From positions 1 to 64,000 of the forward strand of contig NZ_PTIR01000007.1 in the NCBI RefSeq assembly GCF_002934455.1: a stretch of 64,000 nt of DNA. Direction: 5' to 3'. The position numbers and the translations under genes are program-made. The notes under the pieces were generated by a model that had not been told where the DNA came from, ran no database searches, and was given only the letters and a program-made list of their open reading frames with translations. The DNA is from Trinickia symbiotica (lineage in GTDB: Bacteria > Pseudomonadota > Gammaproteobacteria > Burkholderiales > Burkholderiaceae). Below are positions 41,823 through 49,985 of the stretch, piece after piece (the stretch's first letter is position 1; each line of letters begins with the position of its first letter).

Positions 41823-42824
41823 ATGTCCTCCAATTCCGTGAAATCCGGCCGTCCGGCCTATGATGCCGGGTTCTTGAGGCGAATCTTCGATCGCCGCGCG
41901 GCGGCATTCGGCGAAGTCTCGTTTCTTCCGCGTGAGATTGCTCAGCGCATGCGCGAGCGGCTCGACTTCATCAAGGTCGAGCCCGCCCGTATTCTGGATG
42001 CGGGTTGCGGCGCCGGCGACGATTTTTCCGCGCTGCGCGAGCGCTTTCCCGAGGCGCCGGTCTTCGGCACGGACCTTTCTCACGCGATGCTGGCGCGCGC
42101 GACTGCCCGAGCGGGCGGCGACGCGAGCTGGCGGCGCCTCTTGCCGGCGGCGCTGCAGCGCGCGCTCGGCGCGCACGGCCCGCGGCTCGCGCAAGCCGAT
42201 TTCGCGGCGCTGCCGTTCGCGGCGGGCGCATTCGATTTCATCTGGTCGAATCTCGCGCTGCAATGGCATCCGCGTCCCGACCTCGTCTTTCCCGAGTGGC
42301 AACGCGCGCTGAAGGTCGGCGGGCTGCTGATGTTCAGCACCCTCGGGCCCGACACGCTGCGCGAGCTGCGCGGCGCTTATGCGGAAGTCGAGGCGGCGCA
42401 TGGCGTCGCAAGCCGTCCGCACGTGATCGATTTCGTCGATATGCACGACCTCGGCGACATGCTCGTCGAGAGCGGATTCGAGATCCCGGTAATGGATCAG
42501 GAAACGTTGACGATCACTTATCAATCGCCCGAATCGCTCCTCGCCGACGTGCGCCGCTGGGGCGCGTATCCGTTTGCGCGGACGCTGGCCGGGCCAGCCG
42601 GCGGCTCGCGAGCCGCAGGCGCCGGCGGTCTCGCGGGTGCGCTCGCGAGACGGCTGCATGCGGCACTGATCGCGGCGCTCGAGGCGCGTCGACGCGAGGA
42701 CGGCACGATTGCCCTCACGTTCGAAGTCATCTACGGACACGCATGGAAGGCAGTCCCGCGCAAAACGGCCGAAGGGTATGGCGTCGTCCGCCTCGAGGAC
42801 ATCGGACGGCGGCGTCCGACATGA
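41823..42824 (+). CDS. SAM-dependent methyltransferase, BioC-like
   Basis: A 333-residue class I methyltransferase. The SAM loop is ARILDAGCGAGDDFSALRERFP at about residues 54-75 (motif I centre DAGCGAG), with FGTDLSHAML and FDFIWSNLALQWHPRP after it. The last blocks resemble BioC, which methylates malonyl-ACP at the start of biotin synthesis. The other bio genes are not here, so the assignment rests on sequence style only. Gly/Ala-rich residues at about 258-280 form an insertion. Confidence 0.75.
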   Translation: MSSNSVKSGRPAYDAGFLRRIFDRRAAAFGEVSFLPREIAQRMRERLDFIKVEPARILDAGCGAGDDFSALRERFPEAPVFGTDLSHAMLARATARAGGDASWRRLLPAALQRALGAHGPRLAQADFAALPFAAGAFDFIWSNLALQWHPRPDLVFPEWQRALKVGGLLMFSTLGPDTLRELRGAYAEVEAAHGVASRPHVIDFVDMHDLGDMLVESGFEIPVMDQETLTITYQSPESLLADVRRWGAYPFARTLAGPAGGSRAAGAGGLAGALARRLHAALIAALEARRREDGTIALTFEVIYGHAWKAVPRKTAEGYGVVRLEDIGRRRPT

Positions 42825-42846
42825 CGCGGCGGGCTGCATCGGGCGA

Positions 42847-42875
42847 TTGGCTGCTTGCGGTGTGACGACTATAAT
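42847..42875 (+). promoter_or_regulatory. Promoter of the cytochrome oxidase operon
   Basis: TTGGCT (42847-42852), 17-bp spacer, perfect TATAAT (42870-42875). Start predicted near 42882, about 90 nt before the DUF2244 ATG. Confidence 0.65.
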
Positions 42876-42973
42876 GCGTCAGTTTGTCGCCTTGGGAACC
42901 CCACGATACAAGGCGGCGCGGCGCCGAATGCGCAGTGCGGCGCGGTGTGCGACGGCATGCGCGGGAGGTGGCG

Positions 42974-43450
42974 ATGGACACGGCAACCCTGCTGACCGAT
43001 GCGGAGCCGGTGCTCGAGGACTGGCTGATGAAGCGAAACTGCTCCGTGTCGCCGCGGCAGTTCGTATTGTTCTTTCTGTCGCTGGCGTTGTGCTCGTCGG
43101 CGATTGCAGTGCTGCTGACCGCACGGGGCGCCTGGCCGATCGCGCCGTTCACCGGCGTCGAGCTTCTGGTGGTCGGCGTCGCGTTCGTGATGTACGCGCG
43201 CCACGCGGTCGATTACGAGCGCATCCGGCTCTATCCGAACCGGCTCGTCGTCGAGCAGGTGAGCGCGGAGCGGGTGGTGCGGTTCGAGTTCAATCCGCGC
43301 TGGGTGCGGGTGGAGCCGGGGGCAACGCCCCGCGAGCCGATCAAGCTCGTATCGCGCGGCCAGACGGTTGCGCTCGGGCATCATCTCGCGCACTACCGGC
43401 GCGCGCAGTTCGCCAACGAGCTGCGTGTGTCGCTGCGGCGATGCGGCTGA
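42974..43450 (+). CDS. DUF2244 membrane protein
   Basis: A 158-residue protein with two membrane helices near residues 28-50 and 57-74 and a soluble C-terminal part (ERIRLYPNRLVVEQV). This is the DUF2244 pattern. Such genes regularly precede coxB and are presumed to aid oxidase assembly, though the function is unproven. GGGAGG precedes the ATG at 42974. It is 68 bp upstream of coxB. Confidence 0.85.
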   Translation: MDTATLLTDAEPVLEDWLMKRNCSVSPRQFVLFFLSLALCSSAIAVLLTARGAWPIAPFTGVELLVVGVAFVMYARHAVDYERIRLYPNRLVVEQVSAERVVRFEFNPRWVRVEPGATPREPIKLVSRGQTVALGHHLAHYRRAQFANELRVSLRRCG

Positions 43451-43518
43451 GCGATGCGCCCGTCGGATGCGGGCGGCGGCGAAAGCAAAGGGCGACGGCA
43501 AAAGGGGGCGAGGTTTGA

Positions 43519-44910
43519 ATGGAAATTTTGGGTAAGGAAGCTATGAAAACAATCAAGCGAGCCCTCACGGGCGTGCTGGCGGCGAGTGCGCTTGCCGGCG
43601 CCTCGGCCGCATGGGCGGTCGGCGACAGCCCCGGCGGTCCGGCCGTGAACGAGATCAACCTCCAGCCGCCCGTCACCGCTCTCGCCGAGGAGCTCTATCA
43701 CCTCCACACGATGATGCTCATCCTTTGCACGGTGATCTTCGTCGGCGTGTTCGGGGTCATGTTCTATTCGGTCTTCGCGCACCGCAAGTCCAAAGGCCAC
43801 AAGGCCGCCAACTTCCACGAAAGCACGACCGTCGAAATCATCTGGACGATCGTGCCGTTCATCATCGTCGTGTTGATGGCGCTGCCGGCCACGCGTACGG
43901 TCGTGGCGATGAAAGACACGAGCAACGCGGACGTGACGGTCAAGGTCACGGGCTACCAGTGGAAGTGGGGCTACGACTACGTCAAGGGTCCCGGCGAAGG
44001 CATCAGTTACTTTTCGACGCTGAGCACGCCGCGCACGGAAGTGAACGGGCAGGCGCCGATCACCGATACGTATCTGCAGGAAGTCGACAATCCGCTCGTC
44101 GTGCCCGTCGGCAAGAAGATCCGCATCATCACGACGGCCGCCGACGTCGTTCATTCGTGGTACGTGCCCGCGTTCGGCGTGAAGCAGGATGCGATTCCCG
44201 GCTTCGTGCGCGACACCTGGTTCAAGGCAGAGAAAGTCGGCATCTATCGCGGCTTCTGTACCGAGCTCTGCGGCAAGGAGCACGCGTACATGCCCGTCGT
44301 CGTGAAGGTACTGTCCGACGACGACTACGCGAAGTGGGTCGACGACGAGAAGAAGAAAATGTCGTCCGCGAACGACGACCCGAACAAGACCTATACGATG
44401 GCCGAGCTGATGCAGCGCGGGCAGCAGGTCTACTCGTCGAACTGCGCGGTCTGCCATCAGCCGACCGGCAAGGGTGCGGGCGCCTTCCCGGCGCTCGACG
44501 GCAGCAAGATCGCGAACGGCCCGATCGCGCAGCACGTCAGTATCGTGCTGAACGGCAAGAATGCGATGCCGACCTGGGGCAAGACGCTCAACGATGTCGA
44601 GATCGCTTCGGTGATCACGTTCGAGCGCAACTCGTGGGGCAACCATACGGGCGACATTCTGCAGCCGCGCCAGGTGGCCGATGCCCGCAACGGGAAGCTT
44701 CCCGAGGGCGGAGATCATCTGACGGGTGCTCCGGCAGGAGGCGGCGAGCCCGCCGGCGGTGCGAGCGGGGCCGCGAGCGGGCCGCAAGCGTCGATCGCCG
44801 CGCCGGCAACGGTCCGGACGGCTGATGCCGATCAAAAGAACCAGTCGGAGCCGGGCACGGGCCGCGCGCGAGTCCAAGCCGCGCACGCTCGTACCGGTTC
44901 GGCCGCTTGA
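43519..44910 (+). CDS. coxB: Cytochrome c oxidase subunit II with fused cytochrome c domain
   Basis: A 463-residue subunit II (caa3/Cox2 type). After the signal peptide (ending about ASAAWA, residue 33) come two membrane helices, then the CuA domain with VHSWYVPAFGVKQD and CTELCGKEHAYMPV. A class I cytochrome c domain with heme site CAVCH lies at about residues 313-317, followed by an axial Met near NAMPTWG. A Gly/Ala-rich tail of about 60 residues follows. The start may be the ATG at 43543 instead, where AAGGAAG is a better ribosome site. Confidence 0.95.
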   Translation: MEILGKEAMKTIKRALTGVLAASALAGASAAWAVGDSPGGPAVNEINLQPPVTALAEELYHLHTMMLILCTVIFVGVFGVMFYSVFAHRKSKGHKAANFHESTTVEIIWTIVPFIIVVLMALPATRTVVAMKDTSNADVTVKVTGYQWKWGYDYVKGPGEGISYFSTLSTPRTEVNGQAPITDTYLQEVDNPLVVPVGKKIRIITTAADVVHSWYVPAFGVKQDAIPGFVRDTWFKAEKVGIYRGFCTELCGKEHAYMPVVVKVLSDDDYAKWVDDEKKKMSSANDDPNKTYTMAELMQRGQQVYSSNCAVCHQPTGKGAGAFPALDGSKIANGPIAQHVSIVLNGKNAMPTWGKTLNDVEIASVITFERNSWGNHTGDILQPRQVADARNGKLPEGGDHLTGAPAGGGEPAGGASGAASGPQASIAAPATVRTADADQKNQSEPGTGRARVQAAHARTGSAA

Positions 44911-44963
44911 CGTGCGCATGTTCGTCACAGTCGGTGCTGCACCATTCGCTTTAGGAGATTCTC

Positions 44964-46571
44964 ATGTCTAGCATCGGACACGATGTAGTCGCGGGTCACG
45001 GCCACGATGATCATGCGCATGCGACGCCGCACGGCTGGCGCCGTTGGCTCTTCGCCACGAACCACAAGGACATCGGAACGATGTACCTGGTGTTCTCGTT
45101 CACCATGTTCCTCGTGGGCGGCGTCGAAGCGCTGATGCTTCGCAGCGAGCTGTTCGAGCCGGGCCTGCAGATCATGCGCCCCGAGTTCTTCAATCAGCTC
45201 ACGACGATGCACGGGCTCACGATGGTGTTCGGCGCCATCATGCCGGCCTTCGTCGGCTTCGCGAACTGGATGATTCCGCTGCAGATCGGCGCGGCCGACA
45301 TGGCCTTCGCGCGGATGAACAACCTCTCGTTCTGGCTGCTGCCGGCGGCGGCCGTGCTGCTCGTCGGCTCGTTCTTCGCGCCGGGCGGCGCGACGGCCGC
45401 GGGCTGGACGCTCTATACGCCGCTCTCCACGCAGATGGGCCCGGGGATGGACTTCGCGATCTTCGCGCTGCACATCATGGGCGCGTCGTCGATCATGGGC
45501 AGCATCAACATCATCGTGACGATCCTCAACATGCGCGCGCCGGGCATGACGCTGATGAAGATGCCGATGTTCGTCTGGACGTGGCTCATCACGGCTTACC
45601 TGCTGATCGCGGTGATGCCGGTGCTCGCGGGTGCCATCACGATGGTGCTGTTCGATCGCCACTTCGGCACGTCGTTCTTCAACGCGGCCGGCGGCGGCGA
45701 CCCGGTGATGTACCAGCACATCTTCTGGTTCTTCGGGCACCCCGAGGTCTACATCATGATTCTGCCGGCGTTCGGCATTGTCTCGCAGGTGATTCCGGCG
45801 TTCGCGCGCAAGCCGCTCTTCGGCTACAGCTCGATGGTGTATGCGACGGCCTCGATCGCGATCCTTTCGTTCATGGTCTGGGCGCACCACATGTTCGCGA
45901 CGGGCATGCCCGTGACGGGCCAGCTCTTCTTCATGTACGCGACGATGCTGATCGCCGTGCCGACGGGCGTAAAGGTGTTCAACTGGGTCGCGACGATGTG
46001 GCGCGGCTCGATGTCGTTCGAGACGCCGATGCTGTTCGCGATCGGATTCCTCCTCGTCTTCACGTTCGGCGGCCTCAGCGGGTTGATGCTAGCGATGGCG
46101 CCGCTCGACATCCAGTACCACGGCACGTACTTCGTCGTCGCTCACTTCCACTATGTGCTCGTCGCCGGGTCGCTGTTCGCGCTCTTCGCGGGCTGGTACT
46201 ACTGGTCGCCGAAGTGGACGGGCTGGATGTACAACGAAACGCGCGGGAAGATTCACTTTTGGGCGTCGCAGATCTTCTTCAATCTGACGTTCTTCCCGAT
46301 GCACTTCCTCGGCCTCGCCGGCATGCCGCGCCGCTATGCGGACTACCCGGCCCAGTTCACGGACTGGAACCAGGTCGCGACGATCGGTGCGTTCGGCTTC
46401 GGCCTGGCGCAGGTCTACTTCCTGTTCGCCGTCGTGCTGCCCGCCTATCGCGGCGGCGGTGAGCAGCAGAAGGCCAGCGACAAGCCCTGGGACGGCGCGA
46501 CGGGCCTCGAGTGGACGGTGCCGAGCCCGGCTCCGTTCCATACGTTCGAGACCCCGCCGACGGTCGAGTAA
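44964..46571 (+). CDS. ctaD: Cytochrome c oxidase subunit I
   Basis: A 535-residue catalytic subunit with twelve membrane helices, carrying hemes a and a3 and CuB. Visible are the heme a ligand His in TTMHGLTMVFGA, the CuB His-Tyr region FWFFGHPEVYIMILPAFG, the His-His pair in VWAHHMFATG, and the heme ligands in YFVVAHFHYVLVAGS. GGAGATTCTC precedes the ATG. It is complete and follows coxB by 53 bp. Confidence 0.97.
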   Translation: MSSIGHDVVAGHGHDDHAHATPHGWRRWLFATNHKDIGTMYLVFSFTMFLVGGVEALMLRSELFEPGLQIMRPEFFNQLTTMHGLTMVFGAIMPAFVGFANWMIPLQIGAADMAFARMNNLSFWLLPAAAVLLVGSFFAPGGATAAGWTLYTPLSTQMGPGMDFAIFALHIMGASSIMGSINIIVTILNMRAPGMTLMKMPMFVWTWLITAYLLIAVMPVLAGAITMVLFDRHFGTSFFNAAGGGDPVMYQHIFWFFGHPEVYIMILPAFGIVSQVIPAFARKPLFGYSSMVYATASIAILSFMVWAHHMFATGMPVTGQLFFMYATMLIAVPTGVKVFNWVATMWRGSMSFETPMLFAIGFLLVFTFGGLSGLMLAMAPLDIQYHGTYFVVAHFHYVLVAGSLFALFAGWYYWSPKWTGWMYNETRGKIHFWASQIFFNLTFFPMHFLGLAGMPRRYADYPAQFTDWNQVATIGAFGFGLAQVYFLFAVVLPAYRGGGEQQKASDKPWDGATGLEWTVPSPAPFHTFETPPTVE

Positions 46572-46648
46572 AGAGTCGAGCCGGGCTGTGCGTTCGTGCT
46601 GGTGGCGATCGCCAGCTTTTCGCGGAGCCGGCCCGGACGAGATGCGAA

Positions 46649-46670
46649 GAGGCGGCATGGTTGCCGCCTC
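46649..46670 (+). promoter_or_regulatory. Hairpin after ctaD
   Basis: GAGGCGGCA and TGCCGCCTC form a perfect 9-bp stem with a TGGT loop. No T-tract follows, so it is more likely an mRNA-stabilising or attenuating element between ctaD and the small assembly gene than a terminator. Confidence 0.55.
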
Positions 46671-46690
46671 GCTATAAAGAGATGTTGAGC

Positions 46691-46825
46691 ATGACGCGGG
46701 ATCCAGAAAAAAGACGAACCCCGGCGCAGATCCGTGCCGGCAATTTGCGACTAGGCTTGATATTGCTGTCGATCGTCGCCGCCTTCTTTTTGGGTGCCGT
46801 CCTCAATCAGTGGTTGTTCCGCTGA
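46691..46825 (+). CDS. Small cytochrome oxidase assembly protein
   Basis: A 44-residue protein: a polar start MTRDPEKRRTPAQIRAGNLR, then one membrane helix (LGLILLSIVAAFFLGAVL). Tiny proteins of this style sit between ctaD and ctaG in beta-proteobacterial oxidase operons. An ATG 9 bp upstream (46682) is an alternative start. In this window the ctaG gene that normally follows is missing. Confidence 0.75.
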   Translation: MTRDPEKRRTPAQIRAGNLRLGLILLSIVAAFFLGAVLNQWLFR

Positions 46826-46861
46826 GTTCGACGGGCAGGCGAGAAAAGGCGGGGAGGCGGT

Positions 46862-47059
46862 ATGGCCGACGGCAAGGGGAGCTTCGCTCGGACGATGAAG
46901 GCCGTGCTCTGGTCGTTCTTCGGCGTGCGCAAGGGGCGCGATCATGCGGCCGATGCCTCGCAGCTGAACCCGCTGCACGTGATCATCGCCGCCGTGATCG
47001 CGGCCGCGCTTTTCATTGCGGTCTTGATCGCGATCGTGCACCTCGTGGTGGGCAAATAA
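46862..47059 (+). CDS. DUF2970 small membrane protein
   Basis: A 65-residue protein with a Lys/Arg-rich start, the AVLWSFFGVRKG segment that marks DUF2970, and one C-terminal membrane helix (HVIIAAVIAAALFIAVLIAIVHLVV). GGGGAGG precedes the ATG. It is a constant companion of oxidase subunit III genes. Function unknown. Confidence 0.85.
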   Translation: MADGKGSFARTMKAVLWSFFGVRKGRDHAADASQLNPLHVIIAAVIAAALFIAVLIAIVHLVVGK

Positions 47060-47088
47060 ACAAACTGGACTGAAGTGGAGAATCAACG

Positions 47089-47946
47089 ATGAGTGGCCAA
47101 AACGATAGCCCGTATTACTTCGTGCCGAATCCGTCCCGGCATCCGGTCACTGCGTCCATCGGGCTCCTGATCATGCTCGGGTCCTTCGGGCTCTGGCTCA
47201 ACGATACGCCGTGGGCACCCTATACGATGTTCGCCGGGCTGCTCTGGCTGCTCTTCGTGCTCTGGCACTGGTTCGGCGATGCGATCTCCGAATCGGAAGG
47301 CGGGATGTACGGCAAGCGCGTCGATCTCTCGTTCCGCTGGAGCATGAGCTGGTTCATCTTCTCCGAAGTGATGTTCTTCGGCGCTTTCTTCGGCGCGTTG
47401 TTCTATGCACGCGAGATCGCGATGCACCAACTCGGCAGCCTCGACTATAAGCTGATCTGGCCGGATTTCTCGGCGGTCTGGCCGAACGAAGGGCCCGCGG
47501 CGCTGGCCGGTCACTTCAAGGCGATGGTGCCGTTCCCGGTGCCGACGATCAACACGGCATTGCTCCTGAGCTCCGGTGCGACGCTGACGGTCGCGCACCA
47601 CGCGCTGCGCGACGATCACCGCAACAAGGCGATTGCCTGGCTTGCGGCGACGGTCGTGCTCGGGTTCGCGTTCCTCTGCATGCAGGCGTTCGAATACATC
47701 CACGCCTACAACGAACTGAACCTGACGCTCGCTTCGGGCATTTACGGTTCGACGTTCTTCCTGCTGACGGGCTTCCACGGTTTCCACGTGTTCCTCGGCG
47801 GCACGATGCTGTCGGTCGTCCTCGTCCGCCTGATTCGCGGCCACTTCAACCCTGATCATCACTTCGCGTTCGAAGGCGCCGCGTGGTACTGGCACTTTGT
47901 CGACGTCGTGTGGCTCGGCCTCTACGTCGTCGTCTACTGGCTGTAA
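47089..47946 (+). CDS. coxC: Cytochrome c oxidase subunit III
   Basis: A 285-residue subunit III with seven membrane helices. Family blocks include RWSMSWFIFSEVMFFGAFFG, LLLSSGATLTVAHHAL, STFFLLTGFHGFHVFLGG and the last helix WYWHFVDVVWLGLYVVVYW. It stabilises the catalytic core. It lies 29 bp after the DUF2970 gene and closes the structural operon. Confidence 0.96.
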   Translation: MSGQNDSPYYFVPNPSRHPVTASIGLLIMLGSFGLWLNDTPWAPYTMFAGLLWLLFVLWHWFGDAISESEGGMYGKRVDLSFRWSMSWFIFSEVMFFGAFFGALFYAREIAMHQLGSLDYKLIWPDFSAVWPNEGPAALAGHFKAMVPFPVPTINTALLLSSGATLTVAHHALRDDHRNKAIAWLAATVVLGFAFLCMQAFEYIHAYNELNLTLASGIYGSTFFLLTGFHGFHVFLGGTMLSVVLVRLIRGHFNPDHHFAFEGAAWYWHFVDVVWLGLYVVVYWL

Positions 47947-48186
47947 CGATCGAGCGAGCGGTACGGCGGCCGCGATTGCTGAATACGGTCGCCGGGCGGG
48001 CCGCGCGCCTCTTCCAGAAAGAGCGCGCGCTCGAACGCAAAATGCATCGGCCACGCGCCGCCTTCGATTTCGTCGAGGCGGCGTTTGCGCTTTATGCGTG
48101 GTGGACTGTGGCAAAACGACGCAGGCCGAAGCGAGGTGGGCGGCCCGCGCTACGCGAACCGTCGGTGTTGGCGAGAACCGCGTTGC

Positions 48187-48396
48187 TCAGCGGCCGATCG
48201 GCACCTGGCTGTAGTGAATCCAGCCGAGCCAATGTGCGACGAGGAGGAAGAGAAAGAGCGAAATGGAGAAGCCGACGCGCGTGGCGAGCGACCAGACCAT
48301 CCGCTTCGTTCTGCCCCGGTCGTGCATCATGAAGTAGAGTGCCGATGCCATGCTGCCGATGATGATGACGAATGCGATAGCGACAATGATGTGCAT
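48187..48396 (-). CDS. Twin-transmembrane protein (DUF2909)
   Basis: A 69-residue protein with two membrane helices (IIVAIAFVIIIGSMASALYF and VGFSISLFLFLLVAHWLGW) separated by a basic loop (MMHDRGRTKRM). This matches the DUF2909 pattern. It is on the opposite strand inside the oxidase cluster, between coxC and surf1, an arrangement shared by related species. Function unknown. The 240 bp before it hold no clear gene. Confidence 0.85.
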   Translation of the reverse strand: MHIIVAIAFVIIIGSMASALYFMMHDRGRTKRMVWSLATRVGFSISLFLFLLVAHWLGWIHYSQVPIGR

Positions 48397-48474
48397 GGAA
48401 TCAACGAATGATCGAAAAGGCAAAACGATAGCCGCAATTATCGCACCCGTGGCGTTTCGGGCGCGCGGCCGTCT

Positions 48475-49215
48475 ATGCGGCGGCGCAAGGTATCCAAGGA
48501 CGGCTGCGTGAAGATTCGTCTGATTCCCGCGCTGGCCGTCCTCGTGGTGATGGCCATCACGATCCGGCTCGGGTTCTGGCAGCTCGATCGCGCCCACCAG
48601 CGCGAAGCACTCGCGGCACGGATCGCGCGCTATGAGCATGCACCGCCCGCCACGGTGAGTTCCGCACCGGTCTCTCTGAAGGCGGTAGAGTTCCATCGGA
48701 TGCGGGCGAAGGGGCGCTTTTTGCCGCGCTACGTCGTTTATCTCGACAATCGCCCGTATCGCGACCAGCCAGGTTTTTACGTCGTGATGCCGCTCCAGCT
48801 CGCCGACGGCGGCTACGTGCTCGTCAACCGCGGTTGGCTGCCGCGCAACGCGGACGTGCGGACGGCCATCGCGCCTTATAAGACGCCGTCCGGCGACGTC
48901 ACGATAGAGGGCATTGCGCGCGCCGATGCATCGCGCGCGTTCGAGCTGGGTCACGGTGGATCGGCGCCACATCAGGCGATTCGGCAAAACGTCGATGTCC
49001 CGGCTTATGCGGCAGAGACGGGCTTGCCGTTGCAGCCGTTCGTGATTCAGCAAACGAGCGATCTCGACGACGGACTCGTGCGCGACTGGCCGGCGCCGAC
49101 GACCGGCGTCGAGCGCAATTACGGCTACATGGTCCAATGGTGGGCGATGGCCGCGGCGGCGCTCGCATTCGGTCTTTACGCGGCTCGCCGCGCCGCGAAA
49201 AAGACCGTTTCATGA
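48475..49215 (+). CDS. SURF1-family oxidase assembly protein
   Basis: A 246-residue membrane protein with the SURF1 layout: an N-terminal helix (IPALAVLVVMAITIRLGFWQLDRA), a periplasmic domain with VYLDNRPYRDQPGFYV and LVNRGWLP, and a C-terminal helix (NYGYMVQWWAMAAAALAFGLY). It is needed for heme a insertion into subunit I. The ATG at 48475 is chosen; a GTG at 48508 would remove 11 residues. Confidence 0.92.
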   Translation: MRRRKVSKDGCVKIRLIPALAVLVVMAITIRLGFWQLDRAHQREALAARIARYEHAPPATVSSAPVSLKAVEFHRMRAKGRFLPRYVVYLDNRPYRDQPGFYVVMPLQLADGGYVLVNRGWLPRNADVRTAIAPYKTPSGDVTIEGIARADASRAFELGHGGSAPHQAIRQNVDVPAYAAETGLPLQPFVIQQTSDLDDGLVRDWPAPTTGVERNYGYMVQWWAMAAAALAFGLYAARRAAKKTVS

Positions 49216-49231
49216 GGTTGAACTTTTTTTG

Positions 49232-49912
49232 ATGCCATCTTCCGATTCCAATCGTCCGGGCCGTACCCGGCCGCCTGCCGGCGGGCACGGCGCAGCGGGC
49301 GCGTCGTCTCCAGCTTCAGCTTCCACACGCCGCCCCGGGCGGCGTGGCCGCTGGGTCCTGGTCCTGCTCGCGCTAGTGGCTGCGGCGCCCGTGGTCGCGT
49401 CGTATCTCGCCTACTACGTGTTCAAGCCGAGCGGCGGTGCGACGAATTATGGGGCGTTGATCGAGCCGCAGCGGCCGATTCCCGACACGCTCGTCGTCAC
49501 TGATGAGACTGGCAAGCCGATGAAGCTTGCCGCGCTGCGCGGGCGCTGGTTGATGATTGCCGTCGACGCGAGCGCCTGCGACAAAGCCTGCGCGACGAAG
49601 CTCTACTTCATGAGGCAGGTGCGCGCGACGCAGGCGGATGAGCGCGAGCGGATCGCGATGGTCTGGCTGCTCACTGATGCGGGCGCGGTGCCCGACGTGA
49701 TCAAGGGCGCTTATCCGGACACGCGGATGCTCGTCGCGGATCCGGCCGCCATCGCCGCGTGGCTGCCCGCCGAGCCGGGCTCGCGCGATACCGATCACAT
49801 CTATCTCGTCGATCCCAACGGGAATTTGATGATGCGTTTTCCGAAGGATCCGAATCCGAGCAAGATCAAGGGCGACGTGACGAAGCTGTTGAAGTGGTCG
49901 AGCATCGGTTAA
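49232..49912 (+). CDS. Sco-like thioredoxin-fold membrane protein
   Basis: A 226-residue protein with a Pro/Ser/Ala-rich cytosolic start, one membrane helix at about 41-62, and a periplasmic thioredoxin fold. A CxxxC pair (Cys116, Cys120 in SACDKAC) and a distal His189 (DTDHIYLVDPNG) match the copper ligands of Sco proteins. This suggests a second copper or thiol chaperone for CuA beside the classical Sco1 at 52019. It is often annotated only as a transmembrane protein. It sits between surf1 and ctaA. Confidence 0.75.
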   Translation: MPSSDSNRPGRTRPPAGGHGAAGASSPASASTRRPGRRGRWVLVLLALVAAAPVVASYLAYYVFKPSGGATNYGALIEPQRPIPDTLVVTDETGKPMKLAALRGRWLMIAVDASACDKACATKLYFMRQVRATQADERERIAMVWLLTDAGAVPDVIKGAYPDTRMLVADPAAIAAWLPAEPGSRDTDHIYLVDPNGNLMMRFPKDPNPSKIKGDVTKLLKWSSIG

Positions 49913-49985
49913 TCCGCGTGGTATCGGTCGTTGCAGCGTTTGGCTACGTTTTGCAGCGGCCCGGCGCTTTCTTGAGAGAGATGAC

